This document shows, piece after piece, positions 15,662 through 23,664 of a stretch of 64,000 nt of DNA. Position 1 is the stretch's first letter, and each line of letters starts with the position of its first letter. This DNA is from Actinoplanes sp. NBRC 103695 (GTDB taxonomy: Bacteria > Actinomycetota > Actinomycetes > Mycobacteriales > Micromonosporaceae). Made by a program: the position numbers and the translations under genes. The stretch spans positions 124,001-188,000 of the forward strand of contig NZ_BSTL01000016.1 in assembly GCF_030269485.1 (NCBI RefSeq), read 5' to 3'. The notes beneath the pieces were generated by a model. The model was given only the letters and a program-made list of their open reading frames with translations, searched no databases and was not told where the DNA came from.

Positions 15662-16017
15662 GTTCGGTCCGCCTTCTGTGCCAGGAGCGCGCCTACCGTG
15701 GCCAAAAGCTGTTGCGATGTCCAGGGTTTGGTCAGTACCGCGTCGGCGCCGTCTGCCAGATGGGCGTCACCGGTCACGGCCAGGATCGGTATCCGCGCGG
15801 TGACCGGGTCGCGGCGCAGCAGGCGAATGAGTTCGGCCCCGCCCATCACGGGCATCATCATGTCGGTCACCACCAGATCCGGCGGCGAACGATGAACGGC
15901 CTCCAGCGCCGATGCACCGTTCCCGGAGTCCGACACGCCATGGTCGGCCCGCTCGAAGATCCGTCGCAGGATGTAACGCAAGTCCGGCTCATCATCGACC
16001 ACCAAGATCCTGAACAA
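15658..16017 (-). CDS. Stand-alone response-regulator receiver
   Basis: A 119-aa CheY-like single domain. The acidic pocket is DDE at residues 8-10, the phospho-acceptor Asp lies in LVVTDMMMPVMGG (near residue 51), a Thr follows in ILAVTGD, and the conserved Lys in VLTKPW is near residue 99. It has no output domain, so it should act through protein contact, most simply on the KaiC-like ATPase whose gene overlaps its 3' end by 4 bp. The cognate kinase is not adjacent; the HATPase proteins downstream are of anti-sigma type. Confidence 0.87.
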   Translation of the reverse strand: MFRILVVDDEPDLRYILRRIFERADHGVSDSGNGASALEAVHRSPPDLVVTDMMMPVMGGAELIRLLRRDPVTARIPILAVTGDAHLADGADAVLTKPWTSQQLLATVGALLAQKADRT

Positions 16018-16347
16018 CGAGACCCCTCACCCGCTGTGAACGCCCACGGCGCCACCCGCTCGGTCAACCGGACGCCGGCCGAACGCCTCAGCCCTCCCCG
16101 GGGTCCAGGGGGCGGGGCAGCGAACGGCCGAGAAAGCCCTGAAAAGGCCGCGCGACAAGAGGCAAATTTACATTTTAGTCGTTTCTGAGGGGATTAGCGG
16201 TGAATTGACAAGATCGCTCCCGCGTCCACACATGGCGATGTCGGACCTGGCGTGCGGCAGGTCGTGCGGCTCCAGCGTGACTATACGAGGGGGAAGGCCC
16301 AGGACGAAGCAACTGCTTCCTCGGTCGTACACGGAAGATCGGTTCTC
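16018..16347. other. Divergent regulatory gap
   Basis: 330 bases lie between the receiver (minus) and the STAS-like/HATPase gene (plus). No coding frame is convincing. The AT-rich stretch near 16160-16200 stands out from the surrounding GC and is the likely promoter area. No clear operator was recognised. Confidence 0.4.
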
Positions 16348-17139
16348 ATGAGCAGTCCGTTTCTGGTCGTGGACAGTCCGGAGATCGCCTGTGTCAGTGA
16401 GCCTGGCCGGGCGCTGACGCAGATGGTGGTGCGCGGGCGCTGGAACGGCGGGCTTCGTCAGGAAGCGTCGCGGGTGTTGCGGGCATGCGTGGCGGCATCC
16501 CCGCGGGTGTTGCTGGTCGATCTGACGTGGTTGCAGGACCCGGCCGGCGAGTCCGTGTCGACGTGGCACACCGCGGCGCTGTATGCAAAGCGAGCCGATT
16601 CGCAGGTCATGGTTGTTCTGGCTGCGCCGCCGCCGGCGGTGCGGCGGCGTCTGTCGACGGGTGACGGTGATCCGGCGGTGGCGCTGGCCGACACCGTCGA
16701 TGCGGCACTGGCCGCAGTGTCGAGCCTGGATGGCGGGATCCGGCAGCACCACCTGGCTCTGCCGGGACAGCCTACGGCGAGCGCGCTGGCACGCACGATG
16801 GTCGGTGACACCTGCCGGGTCTTCGAGATGGAGCACCTGACGCACCCGGCTCGGCTGATCGTGTCGGAACTGGTGACCAACGCGGTCCTGCACGCCGGCA
16901 CTGATCTTGAGGTGTGGGCGTCGGTGCGCGGCGCGGCGTTGTATCTGGCCGTGCAGGACCGCAGCCGGGATTTCCCGCAACTGCTCGACGCCGGACACCG
17001 GCATCCTGCCGGATTTCCGGAATCAGGAATGGGACTCCAAGTGGTGACCGCTACGGCCACCACCTGGGGTGCCCTGTCGTGCCGGCGCGGGAAGGTGGTG
17101 TGGGCGACCCTTGCCACCAGTGCGGGGAGGGCGTCGTGA
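16348..17139 (+). CDS. Anti-sigma/HATPase regulator with N-terminal STAS-like half
   Basis: A 263-aa cytoplasmic switch protein. Residues about 5-120 show a STAS/MEDS-like alpha-beta pattern (RVLLVDLTWLQDPAGESV). Residues about 150-255 form a GHKL ATPase of the RsbW type: N-box LIVSELVTNAVLHAGTD, then AVQDRSRDFPQLLD and GMGLQVVTATATTWG. Such proteins phosphorylate or sequester partners in sigma-factor partner switching. The ATG at 16348 has GGAAG 8 nt upstream; a GTG 96 nt earlier is less likely. Its stop codon overlaps the GTG of the next STAS gene, the classic kinase/antagonist pairing. Confidence 0.82.
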   Translation: MSSPFLVVDSPEIACVSEPGRALTQMVVRGRWNGGLRQEASRVLRACVAASPRVLLVDLTWLQDPAGESVSTWHTAALYAKRADSQVMVVLAAPPPAVRRRLSTGDGDPAVALADTVDAALAAVSSLDGGIRQHHLALPGQPTASALARTMVGDTCRVFEMEHLTHPARLIVSELVTNAVLHAGTDLEVWASVRGAALYLAVQDRSRDFPQLLDAGHRHPAGFPESGMGLQVVTATATTWGALSCRRGKVVWATLATSAGRAS

Positions 17140-17789
17140 CCGGCCCTGCCGATGACAGTGGCCGGCTGCACACCGCGGTGCATACCGACGGCGACCGGAC
17201 CACGATTACCTTGACCGGTGAACTGGACCTGTTCAGCGGGCGGCCGCTGACGCGGCTGCTGGACACCGCGATGGACGGCAGCGTCAAGTACCTGGACGTG
17301 CGGATGGCCCAGGTCGGCTTCGTCGACGTCGACGGGGTGCGGGTACTGGTGCGTGCCTACCATCTCGGCGCGGGCCGCGGTGTCAAGCTGACATTGCATG
17401 ATCCTCAGCCGGATATCGTCTGGCTGCTGCACACCACCGGCGCCGCCCTGTTGCTGGGCGACAGCACCGCATCCGCCGACGCCGTGATGCCGTGCCCTGG
17501 CGGCCCGCCACCGCCGGTCAGGGCCGCCGGTGAACCGGTGAACAAGGTTCCTTCCCTCCCGCCGGCAGGCACCACCAGCCGGCGTGACCGGCGTGCCGAC
17601 GAGCGTGACCGGGCTGCCGATGAGCGTGAGGAACACGCCGACGACCGTGATCGGCTCGCGCAGGAACGTGATCGGCTTGTCGACGAACGTCAGCGACGCG
17701 TCAGCGAACATCAGCGCTGGGAGGACATTCGCGAGGACGTGGCCGACGCCCGCGAGCGTGACCTCGAACGCCGAGAGAGCGAACGCTGA
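17136..17789 (+). CDS. STAS-domain anti-sigma-factor antagonist with charged coiled-coil tail
   Basis: A 217-aa protein. Residues about 8-110 form a STAS domain (ITLTGELDLFSG, then YLDVRMAQVGFVDVDGVRVL). The usual phospho-Ser position just after the second strand appears to read VDVDG rather than DSxG, so classical phosphorylation may be lost. A Pro/Gly linker is followed by about 75 residues of Arg/Asp/Glu repeats (RRADERDRAADEREEHADD and further DERxR units) forming a likely long charged helix. The GTGA overlap with the upstream HATPase gene implies coupling. The tail is unusual for STAS proteins and may be an oligomerisation or docking module. Confidence 0.8.
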   Translation: MTGPADDSGRLHTAVHTDGDRTTITLTGELDLFSGRPLTRLLDTAMDGSVKYLDVRMAQVGFVDVDGVRVLVRAYHLGAGRGVKLTLHDPQPDIVWLLHTTGAALLLGDSTASADAVMPCPGGPPPPVRAAGEPVNKVPSLPPAGTTSRRDRRADERDRAADEREEHADDRDRLAQERDRLVDERQRRVSEHQRWEDIREDVADARERDLERRESER

Positions 17790-17920
17790 TCTTCAGGTCA
17801 GCCACCCGGCACCAGGATGCGCCACCTCGCCCGTGACAGCCAGGTCGGCGTCTCGACCGCCGCGCCGGTCATCCTCCACATAGACACAACCGCACCACAG
17901 GACAACTCTCCGGGTCGTCC

Positions 17921-17966
17921 AGGTCGTGTTTCGAACTCGCGCCTGGCCGGGTTTGGAACACGACCT
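17921..17966. terminator. Hairpin at convergent gene ends
   Basis: AGGTCGTGTT (17921-17930) pairs perfectly with AACACGACCT (17957-17966), with additional partial pairing inside. It lies between the STAS gene (plus) and the GAF-ANTAR gene (minus, stop at 17965), a good position for a bidirectional terminator. Confidence 0.6.
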
Positions 17967-18705
17967 ATCGGGCGCTCTGCGAGCTGAGGTCGCGAAGGGT
18001 GCTCTGGTCGGCGACGATGGCGTGTGCGACGTCGGTGAGCTTGCGGTTGTTGTCCCGGGCGTAGGTGCGGATGCGGGTGAACGCGTCATCGACGCCGATC
18101 CCATGGGCCTGCGCAACGGCGCCTTTGGCCTGCTCGATCACGATCCGGCTGTTCAGCGCGCCCTGCAGCTGCTCAGTCAGGACTTCGCCACGGTGGATGG
18201 CGCGTTCCTGCAGCAAGGCGATCGCGGCGACGTCCGCGAGGGCCTGCACGATCGGCACGTCCGCACCTTCGAAGTCGCCGCCCTTGGTGTCGCCGAAGAC
18301 GTTCAACGCCCCGATGATCTGGTTGCGTAGCCGCATCGGGAAGGCATGTACGGACTGGAACCCGATGGAGGTGGCGCGGGGAGCGAAGCGCGGCCATCGG
18401 GGGGCGGCTTGTTCGAGGTTCACGTTGATGACTGGCTGCCCGGTGCGGAACGCTTCCAGGCAGGGCCCCTCGCGGGTCTGCAGCTGGAACAGTTCGAGGA
18501 GTTTGACGTTCTCGTTGGAGCCCGCCATGAACTCCAGGCGGCCGCCCTTGTCGGCCAGGACCAGTCCGACGGCGGCGGCGCCGACCAGGTCGGCGGTCCG
18601 GTCGGTGAGCATGTGCAGGAACTCGATCAGGTCGAACTCATCGACCAGGGTGTCGGCGACCTCGACGAAGATCGTCGCGAGCCGTTCGGCGGAAACGGTG
18701 GTCAT
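17965..18705 (-). CDS. GAF-ANTAR RNA-binding regulator (second gene)
   Basis: A 246-aa sensor. A GAF domain covers about residues 10-165 (LTDRTADLVGAAAVGLVLAD, REGPCLEAFRTGQPV, FPMRLRNQIIGALNVFG). The C-terminal ANTAR helices (QLQGALNSRIVIEQAKGAVA, then A-x-G-x-x--D-A-F-T-R-I-R) should bind a two-hairpin RNA antiterminator. The EQAKG and AFTRIRxYAR signatures are well conserved. It overlaps the upstream paralogue by 4 bp. Members of this family respond to small molecules or redox signals; the ligand here is unknown. Confidence 0.86.
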   Translation of the reverse strand: MTTVSAERLATIFVEVADTLVDEFDLIEFLHMLTDRTADLVGAAAVGLVLADKGGRLEFMAGSNENVKLLELFQLQTREGPCLEAFRTGQPVINVNLEQAAPRWPRFAPRATSIGFQSVHAFPMRLRNQIIGALNVFGDTKGGDFEGADVPIVQALADVAAIALLQERAIHRGEVLTEQLQGALNSRIVIEQAKGAVAQAHGIGVDDAFTRIRTYARDNNRKLTDVAHAIVADQSTLRDLSSQSAR

Positions 18706-19439
18706 GCCTGCCTCCCGGCATCATCGCGTGGGTCTCGGTCGAACTGCAACCTGCGGGCTACGACGTCACGGGCGACATCACCGAGGCCACGACCCTCGGC
18801 GTAGGCGTAGGCCCGCATCCTTGCCATGGCCTCACTGATTGTCCCCCCGATCTGCACCATCACCATGCCTTGGGCCTGGAACAGTTCCGCCCGGTATTCG
18901 ACCGCATCGGCCACACCATCGCCGGTGCCGGCGATGCCGGTGGCCTCGTGCTGGTCGAGCAAGGCCTCCATGGTGAGCTCGGCGAAGGTCATCGCGTCGC
19001 TGAGCTGGTCATCCGACAGGGCCCCGGGGTGTTCGCGGAAAACGTCCAGGACACCCAGCCGGGCGGCACCCGTCTGCAGCGGGAAGGCGAACACGGCTCG
19101 GACGCCGTTGTCGTGGGCGGCGGGACCGTACATCGGCCAGCGGGCCGCCGCCTGGCCGGCGAGGTCCGGGATCAGGACCGGGCGGCGGGAGTCGAAGGCA
19201 TCGATGCAGGGACCCTCGCCGAAGACGAACTGGAGTTCCTCGATCCGCTCGCTGTGCGGGTCGGAGGCGGCGCATACCCCGCGCACACCGTCATCGGTCA
19301 GCACGCTGATCCCGGTCCCGGACGCCGACAACCTCCGGGCGGCGGTCTGACACACCCGCTGGAGGTAATCGGTGGTGCTGCGGGCCTGGCCCGGCCGCAC
19401 CGCAATGAGATTTCTGAGCGCGGCGACCCGGTCACTCAC
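18702..19439 (-). CDS. GAF-ANTAR RNA-binding regulator (first gene)
   Basis: A 245-aa paralogue of the downstream gene. The GAF domain spans about residues 20-165 (GTGISVLTDDGVRGVCAASD, FGEGPCIDAFDSRRPVLIPD). The ANTAR region is at the C-terminus (EYRAELFQAQGMVMVQIGGT and EAMARMRAYAYAEGR); FQAQGMVMVQ is the ANTAR signature. The two genes form an operon transcribed away from the GAF-HATPase gene. Paired GAF-ANTAR proteins could form a heterodimer, but this is only inferred from gene order. Confidence 0.85.
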   Translation of the reverse strand: MSDRVAALRNLIAVRPGQARSTTDYLQRVCQTAARRLSASGTGISVLTDDGVRGVCAASDPHSERIEELQFVFGEGPCIDAFDSRRPVLIPDLAGQAAARWPMYGPAAHDNGVRAVFAFPLQTGAARLGVLDVFREHPGALSDDQLSDAMTFAELTMEALLDQHEATGIAGTGDGVADAVEYRAELFQAQGMVMVQIGGTISEAMARMRAYAYAEGRGLGDVARDVVARRLQFDRDPRDDAGRQA

Positions 19440-19922
19440 GAGGCGTGCCGGAGCGGAACAGCGGCGTACTCGGTCGGCGCGGCGCCGTCATGGAAAAGCA
19501 AGAACGGAGAGCTGGCACGACTGCACCTCTGCGGTGGATGAAGTGACCGCCGGGGCTGATGGCAGTAGAACCAGACGATCCGATCCTCATAGCAGGCTAC
19601 TCGCCCTGACGGTTCTCGGAGATCCGAGCAACGAAACGCCGGCCGGCGTGCGGGTGACAACTCCCCGGGCGGCATTTTCTGTTGCGGCTCCCGTGGTTGG
19701 GCCGTTGCACGGACCCGGCATTGCCGCACGCCACACAAGGCGGGATCATGCCATGACCCCTCGTCACGCTTTAGAGGCTGTCGGCCGGATGTCGGCTCAG
19801 GGTAGCTTGGGCGCGTATCCGTCAACGGCCGAGGAGCCCCCGGCTCAGGGGATCTCGCCAATTACGGTGTGGGATCTGAATTCCTCGCGCTAGCGCGAGG
19901 CGGGAACGTGAGGTCCTGACCA
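19440..19922. other. Divergent regulatory gap with palindrome
   Basis: About 480 bases separate the GAF-ANTAR pair from the GAF-HATPase gene. I see no supported gene. A perfect 18-bp palindrome, CCTCGCGCTAGCGCGAGG, at 19883-19900 sits 22 bp before the ATG at 19923; it is either an operator or a leader hairpin. Confidence 0.5.
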
Positions 19923-20975
19923 ATGGCCGACGAACACTTTGCCGTGCAGCAATTGAGGGCTTTCCCGGACCAACCCGGACCTCCGGATCGGGTGTGGGAG
20001 CTGGTCAGCGCCTACGGTCCGGACCTGGCCGGCTTGTGTCAGGCCAGCGGCAGGCTCGTGCCCGGCGTCTCCGGGATCGGCTTGTCGGCCGGCAGCCCCG
20101 TGACGGGTCCGCGGCTCCGGTTCGCCAGTGACGACACCAGCTTTCTGCTCGAAGACCTCCAGCTCACCATGGACGAAGGCCCGCGCCGGGACGCGGCCGC
20201 CACGCGGCGGCCCGTGGTGGCCGCTGACCTGACGACCGGATCCTGGCGGCAGCGGTGGCCGCAGTTCACCCCCGCCGCCCTGGATGCCGGGGTACGGGCG
20301 GTGGTCGCTCTGCCGTTGCGGGTCGGCGGCGTGCGGCACGAAGGGGCGGTGAACCTGTATCGCCGTCGTCCGGGTGGGCTGAACGGCACTGAACTGGCGG
20401 CGGCGTCGGCCTTCGCTGCGGCAGCCGCGGAACTGCTCACTCTGGACGATCTGGATCTGAACCTGACCGACGCCTTCACCCGCGGCCGGCGCGGCGGCAC
20501 GTGCCTGTCGGCCGGTGCCACGCCGATCATCGCCGGTTCCAGCGTCGCGGCAGGCTCGTCGGCGGTGCTGTCGGTCTGCTGGTTCGACGTCACGACGCTG
20601 GCCACCGTGCGCGAGCAGGTACGCGTGGAGTGTGCCGGCCAAGGCCTGGCAGGTGATGGCCTGTACGTGTTCGTTCTGGCCGTGTACGAAGCGATGACGA
20701 ACGTCGCACGCCACGGCGGCGGTCACGGTCAACTGTTGCTGTGGTGGCACGCCGACCACCTGTGGTGTGAGATCACCGATCACGGTCCCGGCATCCCCAG
20801 CACCTGCCTGCCGGCCCGCTCACCCGGCACCAGCCTGCTCGGCGGGCGTGGGTTGTGGCTCATCAAACGTGCCTGCACCAGTTGCAAGGTGACCACCGAC
20901 GCCACCGGCACCCGTCTGCTGCTCGGCTACCGCCTCGACCATCTCCCCAGCGCCAGCACAACGCCCCATCTCTGA
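19923..20975 (+). CDS. GAF-HATPase partner-switching protein
   Basis: A 350-aa protein. A GAF-like domain covers about residues 20-180 (EGPRRDAAATRRPVVAADL mirrors the GPC motif seen in the neighbouring GAF proteins, but with Arg replacing Cys). An RsbW-like HATPase covers about 215-340 (FVLAVYEAMTNVARHGGGHG as N-box, EITDHGPGIP as G1-box, GGRGLWLIKRACTSC as G2-box). It therefore links a ligand sensor directly to an anti-sigma-type ATPase. It is followed after 318 bp by a STAS gene that may encode its substrate. Start ATG 19923 has a weak ribosome site (GTGAGG). Confidence 0.8.
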   Translation: MADEHFAVQQLRAFPDQPGPPDRVWELVSAYGPDLAGLCQASGRLVPGVSGIGLSAGSPVTGPRLRFASDDTSFLLEDLQLTMDEGPRRDAAATRRPVVAADLTTGSWRQRWPQFTPAALDAGVRAVVALPLRVGGVRHEGAVNLYRRRPGGLNGTELAAASAFAAAAAELLTLDDLDLNLTDAFTRGRRGGTCLSAGATPIIAGSSVAAGSSAVLSVCWFDVTTLATVREQVRVECAGQGLAGDGLYVFVLAVYEAMTNVARHGGGHGQLLLWWHADHLWCEITDHGPGIPSTCLPARSPGTSLLGGRGLWLIKRACTSCKVTTDATGTRLLLGYRLDHLPSASTTPHL

Positions 20976-21215
20976 GCCTTCCCCGCCGGTCGGCAGACAC
21001 CGGGGCAACACCACTCTCGAGGGTGAATGACATCGACCCCACCGAGCACGACCCGGGAGCGCCTCGAGAGGGGAGAATGATCTCGGTACCGCCTGGCCAC
21101 GCCTTTCGGTCCCGGTCCCGGTCGACCACCGAAGGCCGGTCGATAAGACCGGAATTTCCAGCCATCCGGTCGTCGTGTGCCGAAACGTCAAATCCGGGCC
21201 AGGCCCCGACCACCC

Positions 21216-21250
21216 TAGAATGCAAGGCGCGGTTCCTTTTGGCGAACCGC
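21216..21250 (+). promoter_or_regulatory. -10-like TAGAAT followed by 5'-leader hairpin
   Basis: TAGAAT at 21216-21221 is followed by an inverted repeat, GCGGTTC (21229-21235) with GAACCGC (21244-21250), upstream of the STAS gene at 21294. No -35 hexamer at standard spacing was found. The 318-base gap 20976-21293 contains nothing else I can support. Confidence 0.4.
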
Positions 21251-21293
21251 TGCCCCGGACCCCGGCATGCTACGAGCCAGCCAAGGCGGAACC

Positions 21294-21707
21294 ATGCCTC
21301 CGGACTCCGACGGCGCCTACCAGATTCGCGAAACAGACCTCACCTTTGCGGTGTCCGCCTCACCCGCGGACACAGCCACACCCATGGCCATCTCCGGCAT
21401 CCGGCATCCCTGCGGCACTCTCACCGTCACGGTGACCGGGGATCTCGATTTCTGCACCGCGTCCACCTTCCAACGGCAGATCCGCGGGCTCCTCGACGGC
21501 CGATACGGCGGCAGCCTGGAACTGGATTTCTCCCGTCTCGACTTCTGTGACCTCGCCGGATGGCGCGCCGTCCACGCGGTGGTCGAAACCGCCGCCACCA
21601 TGCGGTACCAAACCCGCATCACAGCAGCGGCGCCATGCCTCGACGCAGTGCTACGGCTGTGCCAGATTCCTGCGTTCCTGGGTTACACGCCGCGGAAAGC
21701 GTTGTAG
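21294..21707 (+). CDS. STAS-domain protein (anti-sigma-factor antagonist-like)
   Basis: A 137-aa protein consisting mainly of a STAS fold (LTVTVTGDLDFCTASTFQRQ, then LELDFSRLDFCDLAGWRAVH). The loop that usually carries the regulated serine reads CDLAG here, so the phospho-site is replaced. This kind of degenerate STAS can still bind an anti-sigma ATPase. The ATG at 21294 has AAGGCGG 6 nt upstream and is preferred over an in-frame GTG at 21267. Position next to the GAF-HATPase gene suggests a functional pair. Confidence 0.78.
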   Translation: MPPDSDGAYQIRETDLTFAVSASPADTATPMAISGIRHPCGTLTVTVTGDLDFCTASTFQRQIRGLLDGRYGGSLELDFSRLDFCDLAGWRAVHAVVETAATMRYQTRITAAAPCLDAVLRLCQIPAFLGYTPRKAL

Positions 21708-21822
21708 CAGTCCCATATACCGCCACGGCTGCCCGATCTGTGGGCCAGGGACGGGGGTTGCAAATGCCATGAAAACCCCTCAAGCTTGCTGACGTCGATC
21801 AATCTCTGTGAAGGCGGCTTCC

Positions 21823-22368
21823 ATGGCCCGAGCGCTGAACCTTCTGTCGATCACGATCCTGGCCTGTGCCACCTCGATGGGAGTCAGCGCCCCGGCCCGG
21901 GCCGCAGTCCCGGAACCCGAGGTCATCCCCATCGACCTGTTGCTCGCCGGCTCCTACACCGACGCGGTCCGCGACGCGATGACGATCTGGAACACCACCG
22001 TCCCGACCATCCGGTTCGTCGAGCAGGACACCCCGGCAGCCCTACGGGTCAAGGAGTACAAGACGGCCAACGGCACCAGTTCCCACGTCTACATCAACGG
22101 CGCCGGCCGCGGCTGGGTCTACCTCGAGGTCGGAGACGCCGAGACGTACCGGCCTTCCCGGATCGCCGCCCACGAGCTGGGCCACATCCTGTCCCTTCCC
22201 GACCTCGGACCCGACAGCCCCTGCGTCAAGGTGATGTCGGGCGCCTGGGCCGGACCGGAGTGCGTCAACGACCATCCCGACGCCGAGGAGATCACCGCCG
22301 TCACGGACTTCTTCGCCGCCAACGACGTCGGCGACCCGGTCCCCTGGTGGGGAGGGTTCGCCCGATAG
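21823..22368 (+). CDS. Secreted snapalysin-like small zinc metalloprotease
   Basis: A 181-aa exported peptidase of the M7 (snapalysin) type. A Sec signal peptide covers about residues 1-30 (hydrophobic LLSITILACATSMGVSA, ending ARA). The zinc site is HELGHILSLPD, matching HExxHxxxxxD with Asp as third ligand, the snapalysin signature. Two Cys (SPCVKVMSG and PECVND) may form a disulfide, and MSG fits a Met-turn. Mature size is about 150 residues, near the 132-141 of known enzymes. ATG 21823 has AAGG 8 nt upstream. No LysR regulator, common next to snapalysin genes, is adjacent. Confidence 0.86.
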   Translation: MARALNLLSITILACATSMGVSAPARAAVPEPEVIPIDLLLAGSYTDAVRDAMTIWNTTVPTIRFVEQDTPAALRVKEYKTANGTSSHVYINGAGRGWVYLEVGDAETYRPSRIAAHELGHILSLPDLGPDSPCVKVMSGAWAGPECVNDHPDAEEITAVTDFFAANDVGDPVPWWGGFAR

Positions 22369-22406
22369 GCGGCGCCGTTGTGGACGGTTCGATCGATGGC
22401 CGGTCT

Positions 22407-22781
22407 TCAGGAGTCGCAGTCGCTCATCGGCTGGTCGATCTGCTCGATCACCTCGGTCAGCTGAACCCGGGCTTTCGCCAGTTCGGCGATCTGCGCGTCG
22501 ATGCGTTCGCGCTCGGCGGCCAGCCGCGTCTTCGCGACGAGCGGGGTGATGCCCGCCCGGGGACAGGGCAGCAACTCCGCGATCGTCCGGCTGGACAGGT
22601 TCGCGGAGAACAGGCGTTGGATGAGCCTGACCCGATCGACGGCCACCTCCGGGTAACGGCGCTGACCCGTGGAGCTCCGCTGGGCGGGCAGCAGCTGTTG
22701 TTGCTCGTAGTAACGCAGGGACCGCGTGCTCACGCCGGCGCGGGCGGCCAGTTCTCCAATGCGCAAGGTGACCACGGCCAC
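22407..22781 (-). CDS. MerR-family transcriptional regulator
   Basis: A 124-aa regulator. The N-terminal winged helix reads RIGELAARAGVSTRSLRYYEQQQLL and QRRYPEVAVDRVRLIQRL, the MerR hallmark. A coiled-coil dimerisation helix covers about residues 80-115. The C-terminus SDCDS has a single Cys, insufficient for a metal-binding loop, so an organic or redox signal is more likely. It is divergent from the SDR gene with 44 bp between starts, and its target promoter is probably that gene's. Confidence 0.87.
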   Translation of the reverse strand: MAVVTLRIGELAARAGVSTRSLRYYEQQQLLPAQRSSTGQRRYPEVAVDRVRLIQRLFSANLSSRTIAELLPCPRAGITPLVAKTRLAAERERIDAQIAELAKARVQLTEVIEQIDQPMSDCDS

Positions 22782-22787
22782 ATTCCT

Positions 22788-22826
22788 TTGCTCTTCTCAT
22801 TGGTGTCAACTTTTAGCGTACCGGCA
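22788..22826 (+). promoter_or_regulatory. MerR-type long-spacer promoter of the SDR gene
   Basis: TTGCTC (22788-22793) and TAGCGT (22814-22819) are separated by 20 bp, the overlong spacer typical of MerR-activated promoters. Transcription would start at or next to ATG 22826, giving a leaderless mRNA. No Shine-Dalgarno sequence is visible. Confidence 0.5.
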
Positions 22827-23515
22827 TGCACATTTCAGGAGCGATTGCCCTGGTCACCGGGGCGAACCGCGGCCTCGGCCGCCAGTTCGCCACCCAACTT
22901 CTGGAGCGTGGCGCCACCAAGGTGTACGCCACTGCCCGCCGGCCCGAACTCGTCACCGTCCCCGGGGTGGAGATCCTGCCCCTGGACATCACCGATCCCG
23001 CCTCGGTGGCCGCCGCCGCGGAGGCTGCCGCCGATGTCAATCTGCTCGTGAACAACGCCGGGGTGGCCTTCGGCACGGACCTCGTCGTGGGCGACCTGGA
23101 CGTGCTCCACCGGGAGATGGACACCAACTTCTGGGGAACCCTCTCCGTGGTCCGGGCCTTCGCGCCCCAGCTGGCCGGCGGCGCGATCCTCAACGTGCTC
23201 TCGGTGCTGTCCTGGATCGCATTTCAGGGATCCGGCGGGTACGCGGCGTCGAAATCGGCCCAGTGGAGCCTCACCAACGGCGTGCGTCTGGAACTGGCCG
23301 GGCAGAAGACGCAGGTCACCGGTCTCCACCTGGGTGCCGCCGACACCGACATGACGGCCGGCTACGACGTCCCGAAGACGGATCCCGCGGTGATCGTGAA
23401 GGCGGGACTGGACGGCCTCGAAGCCGGCTACTGGGAGGTGCTCGCCGACGAATGGTCCCGTGGCGCGAAGGCCGCTCTCGCCGCGGACCCCCGGGCGTAC
23501 TACAACCAGCAGTGA
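22826..23515 (+). CDS. Short-chain dehydrogenase/reductase
   Basis: A 229-aa classical SDR. Cofactor loop ALVTGANRGLGRQFA (TGxxxGxG, residues 8-22), LVNNAGVAFGTD (NNAG), catalytic serine in NVLSVLSWIAF and catalytic YAASKSA (YxxxK). An Arg pair after the second strand (YATARRPE) favours NADP. The protein is of standard length with no export signal. It is probably leaderless and activated by the divergent MerR regulator. Such MerR/SDR pairs are common in actinomycetes, with unknown carbonyl substrates. Confidence 0.88.
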   Translation: MHISGAIALVTGANRGLGRQFATQLLERGATKVYATARRPELVTVPGVEILPLDITDPASVAAAAEAAADVNLLVNNAGVAFGTDLVVGDLDVLHREMDTNFWGTLSVVRAFAPQLAGGAILNVLSVLSWIAFQGSGGYAASKSAQWSLTNGVRLELAGQKTQVTGLHLGAADTDMTAGYDVPKTDPAVIVKAGLDGLEAGYWEVLADEWSRGAKAALAADPRAYYNQQ

Positions 23516-23664
23516 GGTGAACACGGCGGACGGGGATGAACCCACCCCGTCCGCCGCACGTCTCGGCGCCCGCGACGGCGGGATCGTCGGCGTCGGCGGC
23601 AGGTACCCCGCAGCGGCTGTGACGCGGCTGTCGGTCAGGGACCGCGGGGGTGGATCATCGTGCC

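Noticed and set aside
14342..15895. A 517-codon plus-strand frame opposite the KaiC-like gene
   Set aside because: It is antisense to two clear KaiC domains, has Gly/Val/Asp-rich shadow composition and no ribosome site.
17965..19439. GAF-ANTAR pair as a recent tandem duplication
   Set aside because: The two proteins are clearly diverged along their whole length, so this is an old paralogous pair, not a recent event.
22042..22809. A 255-codon minus frame covering the protease and MerR genes
   Set aside because: Overlaps the MerR gene in a different frame and lacks any domain; shadow.
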